A DNA stretch of 64,000 nt from Paraburkholderia phytofirmans OLGA172 (GCF_001634365.1 NZ_CP014579.1:2666001-2730000); one strand, 5' to 3'; counted from the first letter of the stretch, positions 25,442 through 34,196 are shown. Numbers and translations are program-made. The notes: generated by a model from the letters alone, not told the origin.

Positions 25442-27226
25442 ATGATCCAAAAGAAGAAATCGCAGTCGCACGATCCGTACGCGCCCGTCGCGAAGAACCC
25501 GTTGCTGGCCGCGCGCCTGCCAATGTGGCGCTCGAAACTTGTCGTCCTGCTGGTGTTCGGCGCGTTCGCGTCGCTGGCGGGACGCGCGTTCTGGGTCCAG
25601 GTGGTCAATCAGGACTTCTACGTCGATCAGGGGCAAAAACGCTATCAGCGCACGCTAGAACTCGATGCGACGCGCGGGCGCATCGTCGACCGAAATGGCT
25701 CGATGCTCGCCGTCAGCCTCGCGACCTATGAGATCTGGGCCTCCCCGAAGCTACTCGACGAAGCGGCGTTCGCGCCACTTTCGAAGCTGCTCGACCTGCC
25801 GCTGGCGGAACTGCGCCGGCGTCTGAGCGGCGACAAGACCTTCGTGCTGCTCAAGCGCCAGGTGGATGCCGGCACCGCCGATCACGTGAACAAACTGGGC
25901 CTCGCCGGCATCACACAGATCGCGGACTCGAAGCGCTTTTATCCCGAAGGCGAATCGGCGGCGCACGTGGTCGGCTTCACGGATATCGAGGACAACGGCC
26001 AGGAAGGCGTCGAGCTCGCTGCCAACGAACAACTGCTCGGCGTGCCGGGCCAGCGCGAAGTGATCCGTGACCGTCTGGGCCGGGTGGTGTCCGAGACCCG
26101 GCCGCTCGTGCCCGCGCAGAACGGCGACACCGTTCATCTAACGATCGACCGGCGCATTCAGCAACTCGCCTACGCCCAACTGAAGGACGCCATCGCCAAA
26201 CATCACGCCGAAGCCGGCAGCGTGGTCGTGCTCGATGCGCGCAACGGCGAGATTCTCGCGCTCGCCAACTATCCGAGTTTCGATCCGAACGACCGCGCGC
26301 GTCTGACCGGCCGGCAGCTGCGCAATCGCGCGGTCGTCGACACCTTCGAGCCGGGCTCGACCATCAAGCCGGTCGTCGTCGCGCTGTCGATCGACGAGGG
26401 CAAGGTGCGGCCGCAAAGCGTCATCGATACTGCACCGGGCTGGTACAAGATCGGCCCGGCCGTGATTCACGACACGTCGAATCATGGCGCGATGACAGTT
26501 GCCGAAGCCGTGCAGAAGTCGAGCAATATCGCGCTCGCCAAGCTCGCACTGAATCTGCCCGCCGAAAAGATCTGGAACAAGTATCAGGAATACGGGCTCG
26601 GGTTGAGGCCCGAACTGACCTTTCCGGGTGTCGCGTCGGGCAAGGTGCGCCCGTTCAGACGCTGGCGCCCGATCGAACAGGCAACCATGGCGTATGGCTA
26701 CGGTCTGTCCACTTCGCTGCTGCAGATCGCGCAGGTCTACACCGCTTATGCCGGCGACGGCACCCTGCATCGCGTGAGTCTGCTGCGTACAGACAAAGAA
26801 GCGGACAAAGAAGCGGACAAAAACGCGGACGGGAACGCGGACGGGAACGCGGGTGCAAGTGGCGCGGCGCAGGCCACCGGCAAGGGCCATGCGGTCACCA
26901 CGCCCGCCACCGCGCGCGCGATCCGCTCGATGCTGGAAATGGCCACCGGCCCTGGCGGCACAGGGCGAGCCGCGGCAGTGGAAGGCTACCGGATCGGCGG
27001 CAAAACCGGCACAGCACGCAAACAGGTCGGCGCGACTTACGCGAAAAACCGTTACCGCGCGCTGTTTGTCGGCATGGCGCCCATGAGCGACCCACGGCTG
27101 ATCGTCGCCGTCATGATCGACGACCCGGCCGGCAAGGCGTTCTATGGCGGGACGGTGGCCGGGCCGGTGTTCGGAGCGGTGACGGGTGGAGCGCTGCAAC
27201 TGCTGGGGGTGCCGCCGGATGCGTGA
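25442..27226 (+). CDS. Penicillin-binding protein 2/FtsI-like transpeptidase (stand-alone copy)
   Basis: The 594-residue class B PBP has an N-terminal membrane anchor (about residues 30-50), a pedestal domain (LDATRGRIVDRNGSMLAVS) and a transpeptidase domain with all three active-site motifs: S306-TIK (EPGSTIKP), S360-S-N (QKSSNIALAK) and K521-TGT. It cross-links septal-type peptidoglycan in the periplasm. It is not next to ftsL or murE, so it is a second FtsI-like copy rather than the division-cluster gene. A hydrophilic insertion between the SSN and KTGT motifs is encoded by 12-bp tandem repeats. Confidence 0.92.
   Translation: MIQKKKSQSHDPYAPVAKNPLLAARLPMWRSKLVVLLVFGAFASLAGRAFWVQVVNQDFYVDQGQKRYQRTLELDATRGRIVDRNGSMLAVSLATYEIWASPKLLDEAAFAPLSKLLDLPLAELRRRLSGDKTFVLLKRQVDAGTADHVNKLGLAGITQIADSKRFYPEGESAAHVVGFTDIEDNGQEGVELAANEQLLGVPGQREVIRDRLGRVVSETRPLVPAQNGDTVHLTIDRRIQQLAYAQLKDAIAKHHAEAGSVVVLDARNGEILALANYPSFDPNDRARLTGRQLRNRAVVDTFEPGSTIKPVVVALSIDEGKVRPQSVIDTAPGWYKIGPAVIHDTSNHGAMTVAEAVQKSSNIALAKLALNLPAEKIWNKYQEYGLGLRPELTFPGVASGKVRPFRRWRPIEQATMAYGYGLSTSLLQIAQVYTAYAGDGTLHRVSLLRTDKEADKEADKNADGNADGNAGASGAAQATGKGHAVTTPATARAIRSMLEMATGPGGTGRAAAVEGYRIGGKTGTARKQVGATYAKNRYRALFVGMAPMSDPRLIVAVMIDDPAGKAFYGGTVAGPVFGAVTGGALQLLGVPPDA
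26792..26851 (+). repeat. Five 12-bp tandem repeats inside the PBP gene
   Basis: Units read GACAAAGAAGCG twice, GACAAAAACGCG once and GACGGGAACGCG twice. They encode acidic/basic tetrapeptides of the form DKEA, DKNA and DGNA. Because the unit is a multiple of three, copy-number change would lengthen or shorten the loop without breaking the frame. Confidence 0.85.
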
Positions 27227-27277
27227 GAAGGCCCCGCTGCTCCGTTAATCACGCTGCACTGTTCCAGCAGCGCAGGT

Positions 27278-28492
27278 TTAGCGTGGCGCGTTATTGCTGC
27301 CCGCTTTCACCAGCGCCTCGATGCGGTTGCGGCCATTGCGTTTGGCCTGGTACATCGCCCGGTCGGCTTCTTCCATCATCGCGCGGCCCTGCACGGCCGC
27401 GTCGGACGGTGTACCGGCAATCGTGCGCGCTGCTACGCCGATCGACACGGTCAACGCGATGCGTTCGCCGTGGTCGTCCTGCAAATCCAGCTTTTCGACA
27501 GCCCACCGCACGCGCTCGGCCACCGTCAGCGCATCGGTCCGATCGCCTTGCAGCAGCGCGGTGAACTCTTCGCCGCCATAGCGCGCCACGGTATCGCCCA
27601 GCCGCACCTGCTGTCGCACACAGGCCGCCACCGCCGCCAGAGCGCGGTCGCCGGTCTGATGTCCGTAGGTGTCGTTGATACGCTTGAAACTGTCGACATC
27701 GATGAACAGACACGCGACCGGTACGCCATACCGGACGGCGCGCATGAGCTCCTCGCGCAACCGTTCATCGAAGTAGCGGCGATTGGCAAGGCCGGTCAGC
27801 GAATCGGTCATACCGAGTTGCTTGAGCCGCTCGCGATGCGCGACATTGTCGAGACTCGCTGTCACGATGCTCGCAAAGCGCTCCAGAATATCCGTGGCCA
27901 TGCCTTCAGCGAAACGCCCCGGATCGTCGCTGCAGAGGCATAGATAGCCGCTGACGGTGTCGCCGGCGGCAAGCGGCAGCAAGATCGCGCTCCCCGGCGT
28001 GTCAGCGTCGCCGAAGAACGCGCGGCGCGCCGTTTCATTGAGCTTGCCCAGCTTGCCCAGCCACGGCCGTCCCTCGTCGCATAGCCCCTGGGCGGCGAGA
28101 CCACCCTCGCGCGACGTTCTCAGATTGGGCTGGTCGATCGCATCCAACGCGCCCGGCTCGAGCAGTTCGAGCAACATCGGCGCGCGGTCGTCGAGCCACA
28201 ACACCACGCTCGCCAGCGAGAATGCTTGCGGCAGATGGCTGAACAGCGTGTCGAGAAACGACGCGAAATCCCGTGCGCCGATCAACCTCAACTCGACGTT
28301 CTGGAAGCGGCGCAGCGTGCGCTCGTTGTGCTGCACAGTATCGACGAGCGCGCGAAGGCGGTCTGAAAGCGGCGTTTGAGCGAGATTCGTCACGTTATCG
28401 ATGCGGGCGCGGAGGCGGAGCGGGGTCGGCAGCCCCAATCGCTGTAATAACGGCCAATTCCGCGAGGTCTTGAGGGTTGGATCGCCGGGCAT
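27278..28492 (-). CDS. Diguanylate cyclase with DUF484/GAF-like sensor
   Basis: The 404-residue protein has an N-terminal ~230-residue DUF484/GAF-like domain (helical start, then FSLASVVLWLDDRAPMLLEL ... GSAILLPLAAGDTVSGYLCLCSDDP) and a C-terminal GGDEF domain (MTDSLTGLANRRYFDERL ... YGGEEF). GGEEF is a catalytically competent variant, and RLGD five residues before it is a product-inhibition I-site, so c-di-GMP synthesis with feedback control is expected. There is no membrane segment; the protein is cytosolic. It converges with the PBP gene. Confidence 0.9.
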   Translation of the reverse strand: MPGDPTLKTSRNWPLLQRLGLPTPLRLRARIDNVTNLAQTPLSDRLRALVDTVQHNERTLRRFQNVELRLIGARDFASFLDTLFSHLPQAFSLASVVLWLDDRAPMLLELLEPGALDAIDQPNLRTSREGGLAAQGLCDEGRPWLGKLGKLNETARRAFFGDADTPGSAILLPLAAGDTVSGYLCLCSDDPGRFAEGMATDILERFASIVTASLDNVAHRERLKQLGMTDSLTGLANRRYFDERLREELMRAVRYGVPVACLFIDVDSFKRINDTYGHQTGDRALAAVAACVRQQVRLGDTVARYGGEEFTALLQGDRTDALTVAERVRWAVEKLDLQDDHGERIALTVSIGVAARTIAGTPSDAAVQGRAMMEEADRAMYQAKRNGRNRIEALVKAGSNNAPR

Positions 28493-28610
28493 GCAAAACA
28501 GCAGCTCAACGAAGCGATCAGGCAGTGCGACCCAACGCGGGGATTTTGAGCGGGGTCTTAAGTTTGGCTTAATTCTTACCTGTAACTATGCCGCACAACA
28601 TCCCCTGTTG

Positions 28611-28640
28611 AGCCGCCAGAACATTGGCGGCGCTTTTTTT
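28611..28640 (+). terminator. Intrinsic terminator upstream of the 85-residue gene
   Basis: GCCGCC (28612-28617) and GGCGGC (28626-28631) with an 8-nt loop are followed by GC and seven T. It lies on the plus strand within the intergenic region that starts at the divergent cyclase gene, so it would end a short plus-strand transcript or act as an attenuator for the gene at 28702. Confidence 0.65.
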
Positions 28641-28701
28641 CGAGGGATGTCGCCGACGCGCCGATAGATGGACAGCATGCCTGCGAAGAAGGAGTCAAAC
28701 G

Positions 28702-28959
28702 ATGGTGGAAGACACGGTATTCGAGCATTTGCGCGCGATGCCCGGCAACGAATGGGTGCGCCAGATCCACTCGTGCAAGGTCTCGGCCCCCTTACAACCC
28801 CTTTGGGGACGCTCGTACAGACTCGTCGAATGGACCATGAAACACACCCCCGAATCGAGCCGCCGCGTGGTGCCCGCTGAAAGCACGCCACTCGAAATCG
28901 CACAGGCAGTGGTGTCGCACATTCCGGGGCGCCGCTTCTGCCAGCAAGGCGACGACTAA
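28702..28959 (+). CDS. Small conserved hypothetical protein
   Basis: The 85-residue product (MVEDTVFEHLRAMPGNEWVRQIHSCKV...) is soluble, with no signal peptide, and contains cysteines at about positions 25 and 80. GGAG lies 8 nt upstream of the ATG, which supports this start over the longer open frame. A terminator-like hairpin precedes it by about 60 bp. I do not recognise a domain. Confidence 0.6.
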   Translation: MVEDTVFEHLRAMPGNEWVRQIHSCKVSAPLQPLWGRSYRLVEWTMKHTPESSRRVVPAESTPLEIAQAVVSHIPGRRFCQQGDD

Positions 28960-28989
28960 TCGCGCAGCCGGCAACCTGCTCTCGGCTTT

Positions 28990-29300
28990 GCGCGCGCTTT
29001 GCCACTTCTTCCTCAAACAACGCGAATTCTTCCGCAGCGGCTTTTGCGACACTCGGGCGCTGCATCAATCGCTTGTAGTACTCAGCAACTGCCGGCCATT
29101 GCGACAGATCGATGCCGCCATACGACGCCCAGTTCAGCACGGTGACCAGATAGGCGTCGCCCACACTGAACGCGTCGAGCAGATACTCGCTTCGCGCCAG
29201 ATGATCTTGCAGAACGCCTGGAAGTCCGATCCATCCGACAACTGTTTCGACTTCGTGTCGACCTGAATGTACCCAGCCTGCGCCCCCGCCTGCTGGCGCA
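28990..29300 (-). pseudogene. Remnant of a glutathione S-transferase
   Basis: On the minus strand GYIQVDTKSKQLSDGSDF matches the second strand of beta-class bacterial GSTs (ELVQVDTKTKQ). After a frame change near 29210 the C-terminal domain follows: SEYLLDAFSVGDAYLVTVLN, WASYGGIDLSQWPAVAEYY and KRLMQRPSVAKA. The thioredoxin-fold N-terminus and about 80 central residues are missing, so the copy is inactive. Confidence 0.75.
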
Positions 29301-29611
29301 AGCCACGGGCGAACTGGCCGCCGATGCGCAAGCGCCGCTCCTCGCGAAACTCGCGTCGGCGATTCTGCACAACCTCGCGTTGCGCGCTCGCGCGGGCGAC
29401 TCGCGCGCATCACTGCGGGCGACAGCGGTTGCGGGGGGGCGTTGATATGCGGCAGTGCGGGCGCGTCGCCTGTGCCTGCAACGGGCAAAGCCGCAGCGAA
29501 GGGACGTGGACGCTAGGCGGAAGGTGTTTCGCCCGCGCCGTTCGGTTTCCTCTGTTGCAGGGGGGCAAGCCGGTCAACGCGCTCTACGCGTTTCCGTAAA
29601 AGGACGGGATA

Positions 29612-29631
29612 TACTGTACATATATACAGGT
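29612..29631 (+). promoter_or_regulatory. LexA (SOS) box
   Basis: CTGT (29614-29617), eight A/T-rich bases and ACAG (29626-29629), flanked by TA on the left and GTA on the right, match the LexA consensus almost perfectly. It overlaps a TATACT -10-like element and lies 18 bp before the start of the gene at 29648, an ideal position for repression. Confidence 0.85.
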
Positions 29632-29647
29632 ATTTTTCGTCTGAACA

Positions 29648-30016
29648 ATGCGCCTTCCTCCCTTCGACCCTCCCACGCTCGCCGAACTGCGCGCCTGGTG
29701 GCGCACGCGCGACGAGCAGGCCATCCAGCGGCTCATCCTCGAGATCCAACGCCAGCGGCTCACGCTGCTTGAACTGCGCAACCTGATCGACAGCGGCGTC
29801 CAGCAGGCGCGTGCCACCGACCGCACACTAGTGGAGCGCGGCGAACCATTAATGACGCTACGCATACGGATTGCGCAGGAAGTGCTGCGTGTTGGCGATA
29901 TCGACGATACGCGGCAGATAAGCCGCGCCGAACAGGAAAGGCTCGCCGTGCGCACCCAGGGCCAGATGGAATACGCACGCGAAGGCCGCCTGAGGCGGCA
30001 GCGCCGGAATATCTAG
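29648..30016 (+). CDS. Small basic helical protein, putative SOS-regulon member
   Basis: The 122-residue product is predicted to be mostly helical and is rich in Arg and Gln (AIQRLILEIQRQRLTLLELRNLID, then EQERLAVRTQGQMEYAREGRLRRQRRNI). No signal peptide, membrane segment or known domain is visible. The ATG has no strong Shine-Dalgarno sequence, but a near-perfect LexA box lies immediately upstream. DNA-damage induction is therefore likely. No imuA, imuB, dnaE2 or recombinase gene is adjacent, so it is a single-gene SOS unit. Function unknown. Confidence 0.75.
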   Translation: MRLPPFDPPTLAELRAWWRTRDEQAIQRLILEIQRQRLTLLELRNLIDSGVQQARATDRTLVERGEPLMTLRIRIAQEVLRVGDIDDTRQISRAEQERLAVRTQGQMEYAREGRLRRQRRNI

Positions 30017-30087
30017 CGCGGGCAGGCCAGCGTATCGCCGCGCGTCCGAACGAAAATACAGCGCGCGGTTGAGTCAGTACCGCTGGG

Positions 30088-30714
30088 TCAGCGCGTTTGC
30101 GTCGCTACGCGCAGGCCGAGCGAAATGAACAGCACGCCGATGAACTTGTTTTGCCAGCGGCTAAGCCATGTCAGGCGCCTGACGAGTTTGCCCAGCGGAC
30201 GAATGGTCAGCACGATCAGCGTTGTATAAAGCGCGCTCATGCCGACGAAGATCAGCCCGAGTGTTGTGAACTGCAGGAATGAGGAGCCGTGCTCAGGGCG
30301 AACGAACTGCGGCAGGAACGCGAGGAAAAACAGCGCGGTCTTGGGATTCAACACTTCGGCAGGGATCGCCTGAAAAAAGGCTTTAGAAGCGGAAACCGGC
30401 GCGACCGCCGACAGATGCGCGCTCGCCTGCTTTTCTCGCAACGCGCGAATGCCCAGATAGACGAGGTACGCGGCGCCGACGAATTTCACCGCATTGAAGG
30501 CGAGTGCCGACGTCATCAGCAAGGCCGACAGCCCGACCGATGCGCCTAACGTGTGTATGAAATCGCCAACTGCGACACCAAGACCCGTGAGAATGCCGGC
30601 CTTGCGCCCACCATGCACCGTGCGAGTCAAAACCAGCAGCACGGCCGGACCGGGAATCAGAAAGAGCCCTAAAACAACGGCAACGAACGCTCCTAGCGTA
30701 GAAAGATCAAGCAT
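30088..30714 (-). CDS. LysE/RhtB-family amino-acid exporter
   Basis: This 208-residue inner-membrane protein has about six helices and the LysE-type signature near the N-terminus (LFLIPGPAVLLVLTRTVHGGRKAGILTGLGVAVGDFIHT), followed by KFVGAAYLVYLGIRAL and the FFLAFLPQFV motif. Family members export amino acids such as homoserine, threonine or lysine; the substrate here is unknown. AGGAGA precedes the ATG. A second family member is encoded at 32406. Confidence 0.9.
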   Translation of the reverse strand: MLDLSTLGAFVAVVLGLFLIPGPAVLLVLTRTVHGGRKAGILTGLGVAVGDFIHTLGASVGLSALLMTSALAFNAVKFVGAAYLVYLGIRALREKQASAHLSAVAPVSASKAFFQAIPAEVLNPKTALFFLAFLPQFVRPEHGSSFLQFTTLGLIFVGMSALYTTLIVLTIRPLGKLVRRLTWLSRWQNKFIGVLFISLGLRVATQTR

Positions 30715-30877
30715 GTCGTCTCCTGAGTGGCGCGCCCGATTCAGCAGACCGGCACGCGTTTAGCGGACGATTATAGACATTCGCGGATCGCCCATCGGCG
30801 ATCCGTTACCATGGTGGGCACAGGGCCACATGAGACCTGCATGAGGCCCGCATTTTTCATTCACTGAAGTCTTTGCC

Positions 30878-31462
30878 TTGCCCACCTATACCTTGCCCGC
30901 GCCGCTTTGCGCGGAACTCGAGATTCGCAAGAGCCGTTTCATCGCGCATGCGATACCGGTCGCCGACCGCGATGCCGCGATGGCCGAATTGCGGCGTCTG
31001 CGCAACGAGCATCCTGGCGCGACGCATGTGTGCTGGGCGCTGCTGGCAGGTGGCCAGTCAGGCATGTCCGACGACGGCGAGCCGTCCGGAACCGCGGGCC
31101 GGCCCATTCTCGAAGTGCTGCGGCATCACGATCTGGACGGCGTGCTGGCGGCCGTCGTGCGATATTACGGCGGCGTGAAGCTGGGCGCCGGTGGGCTGGT
31201 GCGAGCGTATACCGACGCGATTGCCTCGGCTCTGCTGGACGCGCCGCGGGTGGAACGGATTGCTCAGGTTACGCTGATCGTCGAAGTGAGTTACGCCGAT
31301 GAAGCGAAAGTGCGCAGATGGATCGAGGCTGAAGGTTACGGACTCGTGGACAGCGCCTACGGGATGCTGGTGAAGATGACTGTCCGGCTGCCCGTCACCG
31401 CAGTAGACGATGCCCGGCTAGCCTTGGTGGATATGACTCAGGGCAAAGCCGGTTTCTTTTGA
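30878..31462 (+). CDS. yigZ: YigZ/IMPACT-family protein
   Basis: The 194-residue protein matches the UPF0029/Impact N-terminal domain: EIRKSRFIAHAIPV, HPGATHVCWALLAGG, SDDGEPSGTAGRPILEVL and VRYYGGVKLGAGGLVRAYTDA are its hallmark blocks. The C-terminal DUF1949 half follows. Translation most likely begins at a TTG. YigZ proteins are cytosolic; the eukaryotic homologue inhibits GCN2 activation, while the bacterial role is unsettled. Confidence 0.9.
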   Translation: MPTYTLPAPLCAELEIRKSRFIAHAIPVADRDAAMAELRRLRNEHPGATHVCWALLAGGQSGMSDDGEPSGTAGRPILEVLRHHDLDGVLAAVVRYYGGVKLGAGGLVRAYTDAIASALLDAPRVERIAQVTLIVEVSYADEAKVRRWIEAEGYGLVDSAYGMLVKMTVRLPVTAVDDARLALVDMTQGKAGFF

Positions 31463-31712
31463 TCGTGCGGCCCTCCCCGCGAAGGGCGAGGCTGTTTCAA
31501 TCGTTCGAAAATTCCGGCCCCTGATCCGGTTCAGGAAACGCACAGGATCGGCTCGCTGTTACCATGATGCTCTGTACCGCGATGACTCAACTTGAAAGGC
31601 AACTCCTCTGACCTCGACCGACGCTTTTTCCAGCACAGCGCCCGAGTCGCCGCAACAGCGTCAGTCTCTGCGGCAATCGCTCGGCCCCCTGCGCCCGGCC
31701 CTGAGATCCGCT

Positions 31713-32252
31713 GTGCTCAAGGGTTGCGGCGCCGTCGCACTGCCGTTGATGCTGTCCGCCTGCTCCTGGTCGTGGTTCGGCCTGAATAGCCCGCCGCGCG
31801 CGGCCGCGCATTCCACCGGCTGGCTCAGCGTCGCCCCCGCAAGCGATTTCGTGTACATGCCGGCTCGCAACGGCCAGGTTTCGCCGAACCGGATCGAAAA
31901 CACCGCGATGACCGGCATCGTGCTAAAAACCGATATCAACGAGGCCGTGCGCAACGGCGTCGCAAGCAGTTTGCGGATCGCCGGTTTCCATCTCACTGAA
32001 GGCGGGAAGGTTCTGAGCGGCAGCATCGAGACGTTCACGGTCGACGATGCGCGGTCGCCGGCATTCTGGACGCTGAAAATGCGCTACATCGTGACCGATG
32101 CCGCGACCCAGAAAGTGGTGTTCTCAACCGTCAAGACGGTCCGGCAGAAGTCGCCTAAATTCACCAGTAACACCATTGCCATCGAAGACACGGTCAGGCT
32201 GAGCGTCGATGCGCTGATCAGCGACCCGGGCTTCGTTAAATCGGTGAATTGA
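31713..32252 (+). CDS. Putative outer-membrane lipoprotein
   Basis: A GTG start at 31713 gives a 179-residue precursor with lipobox LSAC at Cys17. The mature domain has alternating beta-strand character (GWLSVAPASDFVYMP ... VLSGSIETFTVDDARSPAFWTLKMRYIVTDAATQKVVFSTVKTVRQK) resembling YajG-type lipoproteins. The frame remains open upstream to a possible CTG start at 31608, which would add a long n-region. The gene stands before a LysE-type exporter without obvious coupling. Function unknown. Confidence 0.65.
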   Translation: MLKGCGAVALPLMLSACSWSWFGLNSPPRAAAHSTGWLSVAPASDFVYMPARNGQVSPNRIENTAMTGIVLKTDINEAVRNGVASSLRIAGFHLTEGGKVLSGSIETFTVDDARSPAFWTLKMRYIVTDAATQKVVFSTVKTVRQKSPKFTSNTIAIEDTVRLSVDALISDPGFVKSVN

Positions 32253-32405
32253 GCGGATGGGTTCAATCGGCGCGTTCCGCCGATTCGCTACAATCGGGGA
32301 AATATCGGGAAAAGCTGAATCGCGCAGAATCGAGGCGTCATTGACGCCTGCCGTCTCGCGCGCCCGATTCGTTGCAGCCACGTCCCCTTCTCCGTGCGAG
32401 CCGTC

Positions 32406-33026
32406 ATGTCCATCACCACCTGGCTGTTCTTCCTGCCCGCCTGCTTCGCGATCAACCTCGCGCCCGGCCCAAACAATCTTCTATCGATCAACGTCGCCGC
32501 GCGTCACGGCTTCATGACAGCCTTCGTCGGCGGCACCGGCCGGCTTGTCGCGTTCGCGTTGATGCTGGTGTTGGCTGCGACCGGCCTTGCCGTCGTGCTG
32601 CACGCATCCGAGTGGTTCTTTCTTGCGATCAAACTGGCCGGCGCCGCGTATCTGATCTGGCTTGCCATCCAGTTGTGGCGCAGCGACGCGCCGGCCATCG
32701 ATACGACCCAGCAGGACGACGCGTCGCTCTGGCGGATTGCCCGGCAGGAGTGTCTCGTGGCGGCAGGCAATCCGAAGGCGATTCTGGTTTTCACCGCATT
32801 TTTGCCGCAGTTCGTCGATATCGCCAAACCGATGCTGCCGCAGTTCGCCGTGCTCGGCGCGAGCTTTCTGGTACTCGAATGGGTGGCGATCGCGCTCTAT
32901 TCCTGGGCTGGCATGCACCTTGGCAAGTGGCTGGTTCGCGCCAAGGTTCGCCGGTGGTTCAATCGCTGCTGCGGGACGTTTCTGGCAGCGATCGGCGTGA
33001 GCTTTCTGCTGGTTCGGCAGGGATAG
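32406..33026 (+). CDS. LysE/RhtB-family exporter, second copy
   Basis: The 206-residue protein starts MSITTWLFFLPACFAINLAPGPNNLL, where the APGPNN motif is characteristic of RhtB-like exporters. It continues with KLAGAAYLIWLAIQLWR and NPKAILVFTAFLPQFVD. About six membrane helices are expected. The upstream MRAV is an alternative start. It is more RhtB/YggA-like than the copy at 30088. Substrate unknown. Confidence 0.9.
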   Translation: MSITTWLFFLPACFAINLAPGPNNLLSINVAARHGFMTAFVGGTGRLVAFALMLVLAATGLAVVLHASEWFFLAIKLAGAAYLIWLAIQLWRSDAPAIDTTQQDDASLWRIARQECLVAAGNPKAILVFTAFLPQFVDIAKPMLPQFAVLGASFLVLEWVAIALYSWAGMHLGKWLVRAKVRRWFNRCCGTFLAAIGVSFLLVRQG

Positions 33027-33063
33027 TAATAGAACCGCTGCATATAACGCCCTGGAGCGGCGA

Positions 33064-33198
33064 ATGGATAAGATTCAACGTCACCTGGGTACGGCTCTCG
33101 CCTTCATCGCGGGCGAGACACTCGTCTGTCTCATGCTCCTGACCGCACTGGTGTGCAAGTTGACCGAACGGATCGGCAAATCGCGGCCACCGCGCTAA
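33064..33198 (+). CDS. Possible small single-span membrane protein
   Basis: A 44-codon frame starts with ATG after TGGAGCGGCGA, a reasonable ribosome site, and encodes MDKIQRHLGTALAFIAGETL followed by VCLMLLTALVC and a basic tail (KLTERIGKSRPPR). One hydrophobic helix with positive flanks could insert into the membrane. It ends 8 bp before the convergent glycoside hydrolase gene. Support is limited to frame, ribosome site and composition. Confidence 0.35.
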   Translation: MDKIQRHLGTALAFIAGETLVCLMLLTALVCKLTERIGKSRPPR

Positions 33199-33206
33199 GC
33201 TGGCGG

Positions 33207-34196
33207 TCATTGCCTGCGCAGCGCTGCCAACGCCGCTTCGAGCGCCGGCTTCGGCGTCTCTGAAGCGTCCACCAAACCAAAATTGCGCTCGCGCGCGTTC
33301 TTGCCATTGACTGTGTCTTGCCATTCGTAGATAGAGATCAGCGGTGTCCTCAACGAAGCACGCTTCATGAGAAAAGCCTGGATGTCTGCCGCCTGACCGG
33401 TCATGCCCCCCTTTGCTCCAGACGAGACGCCCCACTCTGTAATAAGCGCCGGCAGTCCATATCGGGAAAGAACGTGCGCGGATGCGTCTTGAATCTGCCG
33501 TTCGCTCATTCCGTATGCATGGTACGAAACGGCGTCGATGCAGTGATCCGACGATGATTGAAGGCTCTGCAACAGCTTGTCCGAGCGGGAACCGGATGCT
33601 GGGGCCGTCGCGAAGCCGAATCCAATCACAGGCGTCAATGCGTGAACGTTTTTCAGTCCGGCGCACACCTCCCGCATATATACCGGAAACGTCGCATCGA
33701 TATCGCCCGTCGGCCAATATGTAGGCAACTCCGGTTCATTCCAGAGTTCAATGGCAAGCACATTGCTCCTGTAAGTGCCAACCAGACTGCTCACTACGTG
33801 AATCAGTTGCTTCGCGGCGTCGCGCAGTTGTGCATTGCGAGCCGCCTCGTCCGACTGAAAAGGCCGTGCAAGAGGGATTGTCGAGCGCACCGTAAGAAGG
33901 ACGGGAAGGCCCGCCTCCTCAGCAGCGGCAAACGCGCTGGCTACCCGCTTTTGATATTCAGTGGTCTGCATCGAATTCACCCATACGCCAAAACGAACGA
34001 AGTTAAATCCGGCAGCTTTGATCTGCATCGCAGATGTCGATGTGAAGCGCTCGACCTTGACTTGCGTACCTATCTTTGAGGGACCTTCGCTATCGAAAAC
34101 CCGCTGTCTGAACGGTTGTGCCCGAGCTTGCATGGTCATGCCGACCATGCAAAGCGCGATTACGCCCGTCTTCAATAGACTTTGAAATGAAATCAT
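33207..34196 (-). CDS. Secreted glycoside hydrolase (clan A, GH5/GH39-like)
   Basis: The 329-residue precursor has a signal peptide (MISFQSLLKTGVIALCMVGM, cleaved near ARA-Q). The (beta/alpha)8 clan-A fold is inferred from the two catalytic glutamates: the acid/base in ELWNEPELP and the nucleophile in LITEWGVSS, plus HAYGMSE. It is the last gene of the exopolysaccharide operon and overlaps the preceding gene by ATGA. PslG-like hydrolases in such loci trim or proofread polymer in the periplasm; that role is inferred. Confidence 0.8.
   Translation of the reverse strand: MISFQSLLKTGVIALCMVGMTMQARAQPFRQRVFDSEGPSKIGTQVKVERFTSTSAMQIKAAGFNFVRFGVWVNSMQTTEYQKRVASAFAAAEEAGLPVLLTVRSTIPLARPFQSDEAARNAQLRDAAKQLIHVVSSLVGTYRSNVLAIELWNEPELPTYWPTGDIDATFPVYMREVCAGLKNVHALTPVIGFGFATAPASGSRSDKLLQSLQSSSDHCIDAVSYHAYGMSERQIQDASAHVLSRYGLPALITEWGVSSGAKGGMTGQAADIQAFLMKRASLRTPLISIYEWQDTVNGKNARERNFGLVDASETPKPALEAALAALRRQ

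Noticed and set aside
25138..25731. A plus-strand frame overlapping the start of the PBP gene
   Set aside because: It runs into the PBP gene in another frame, has no ribosome site and no recognisable content.
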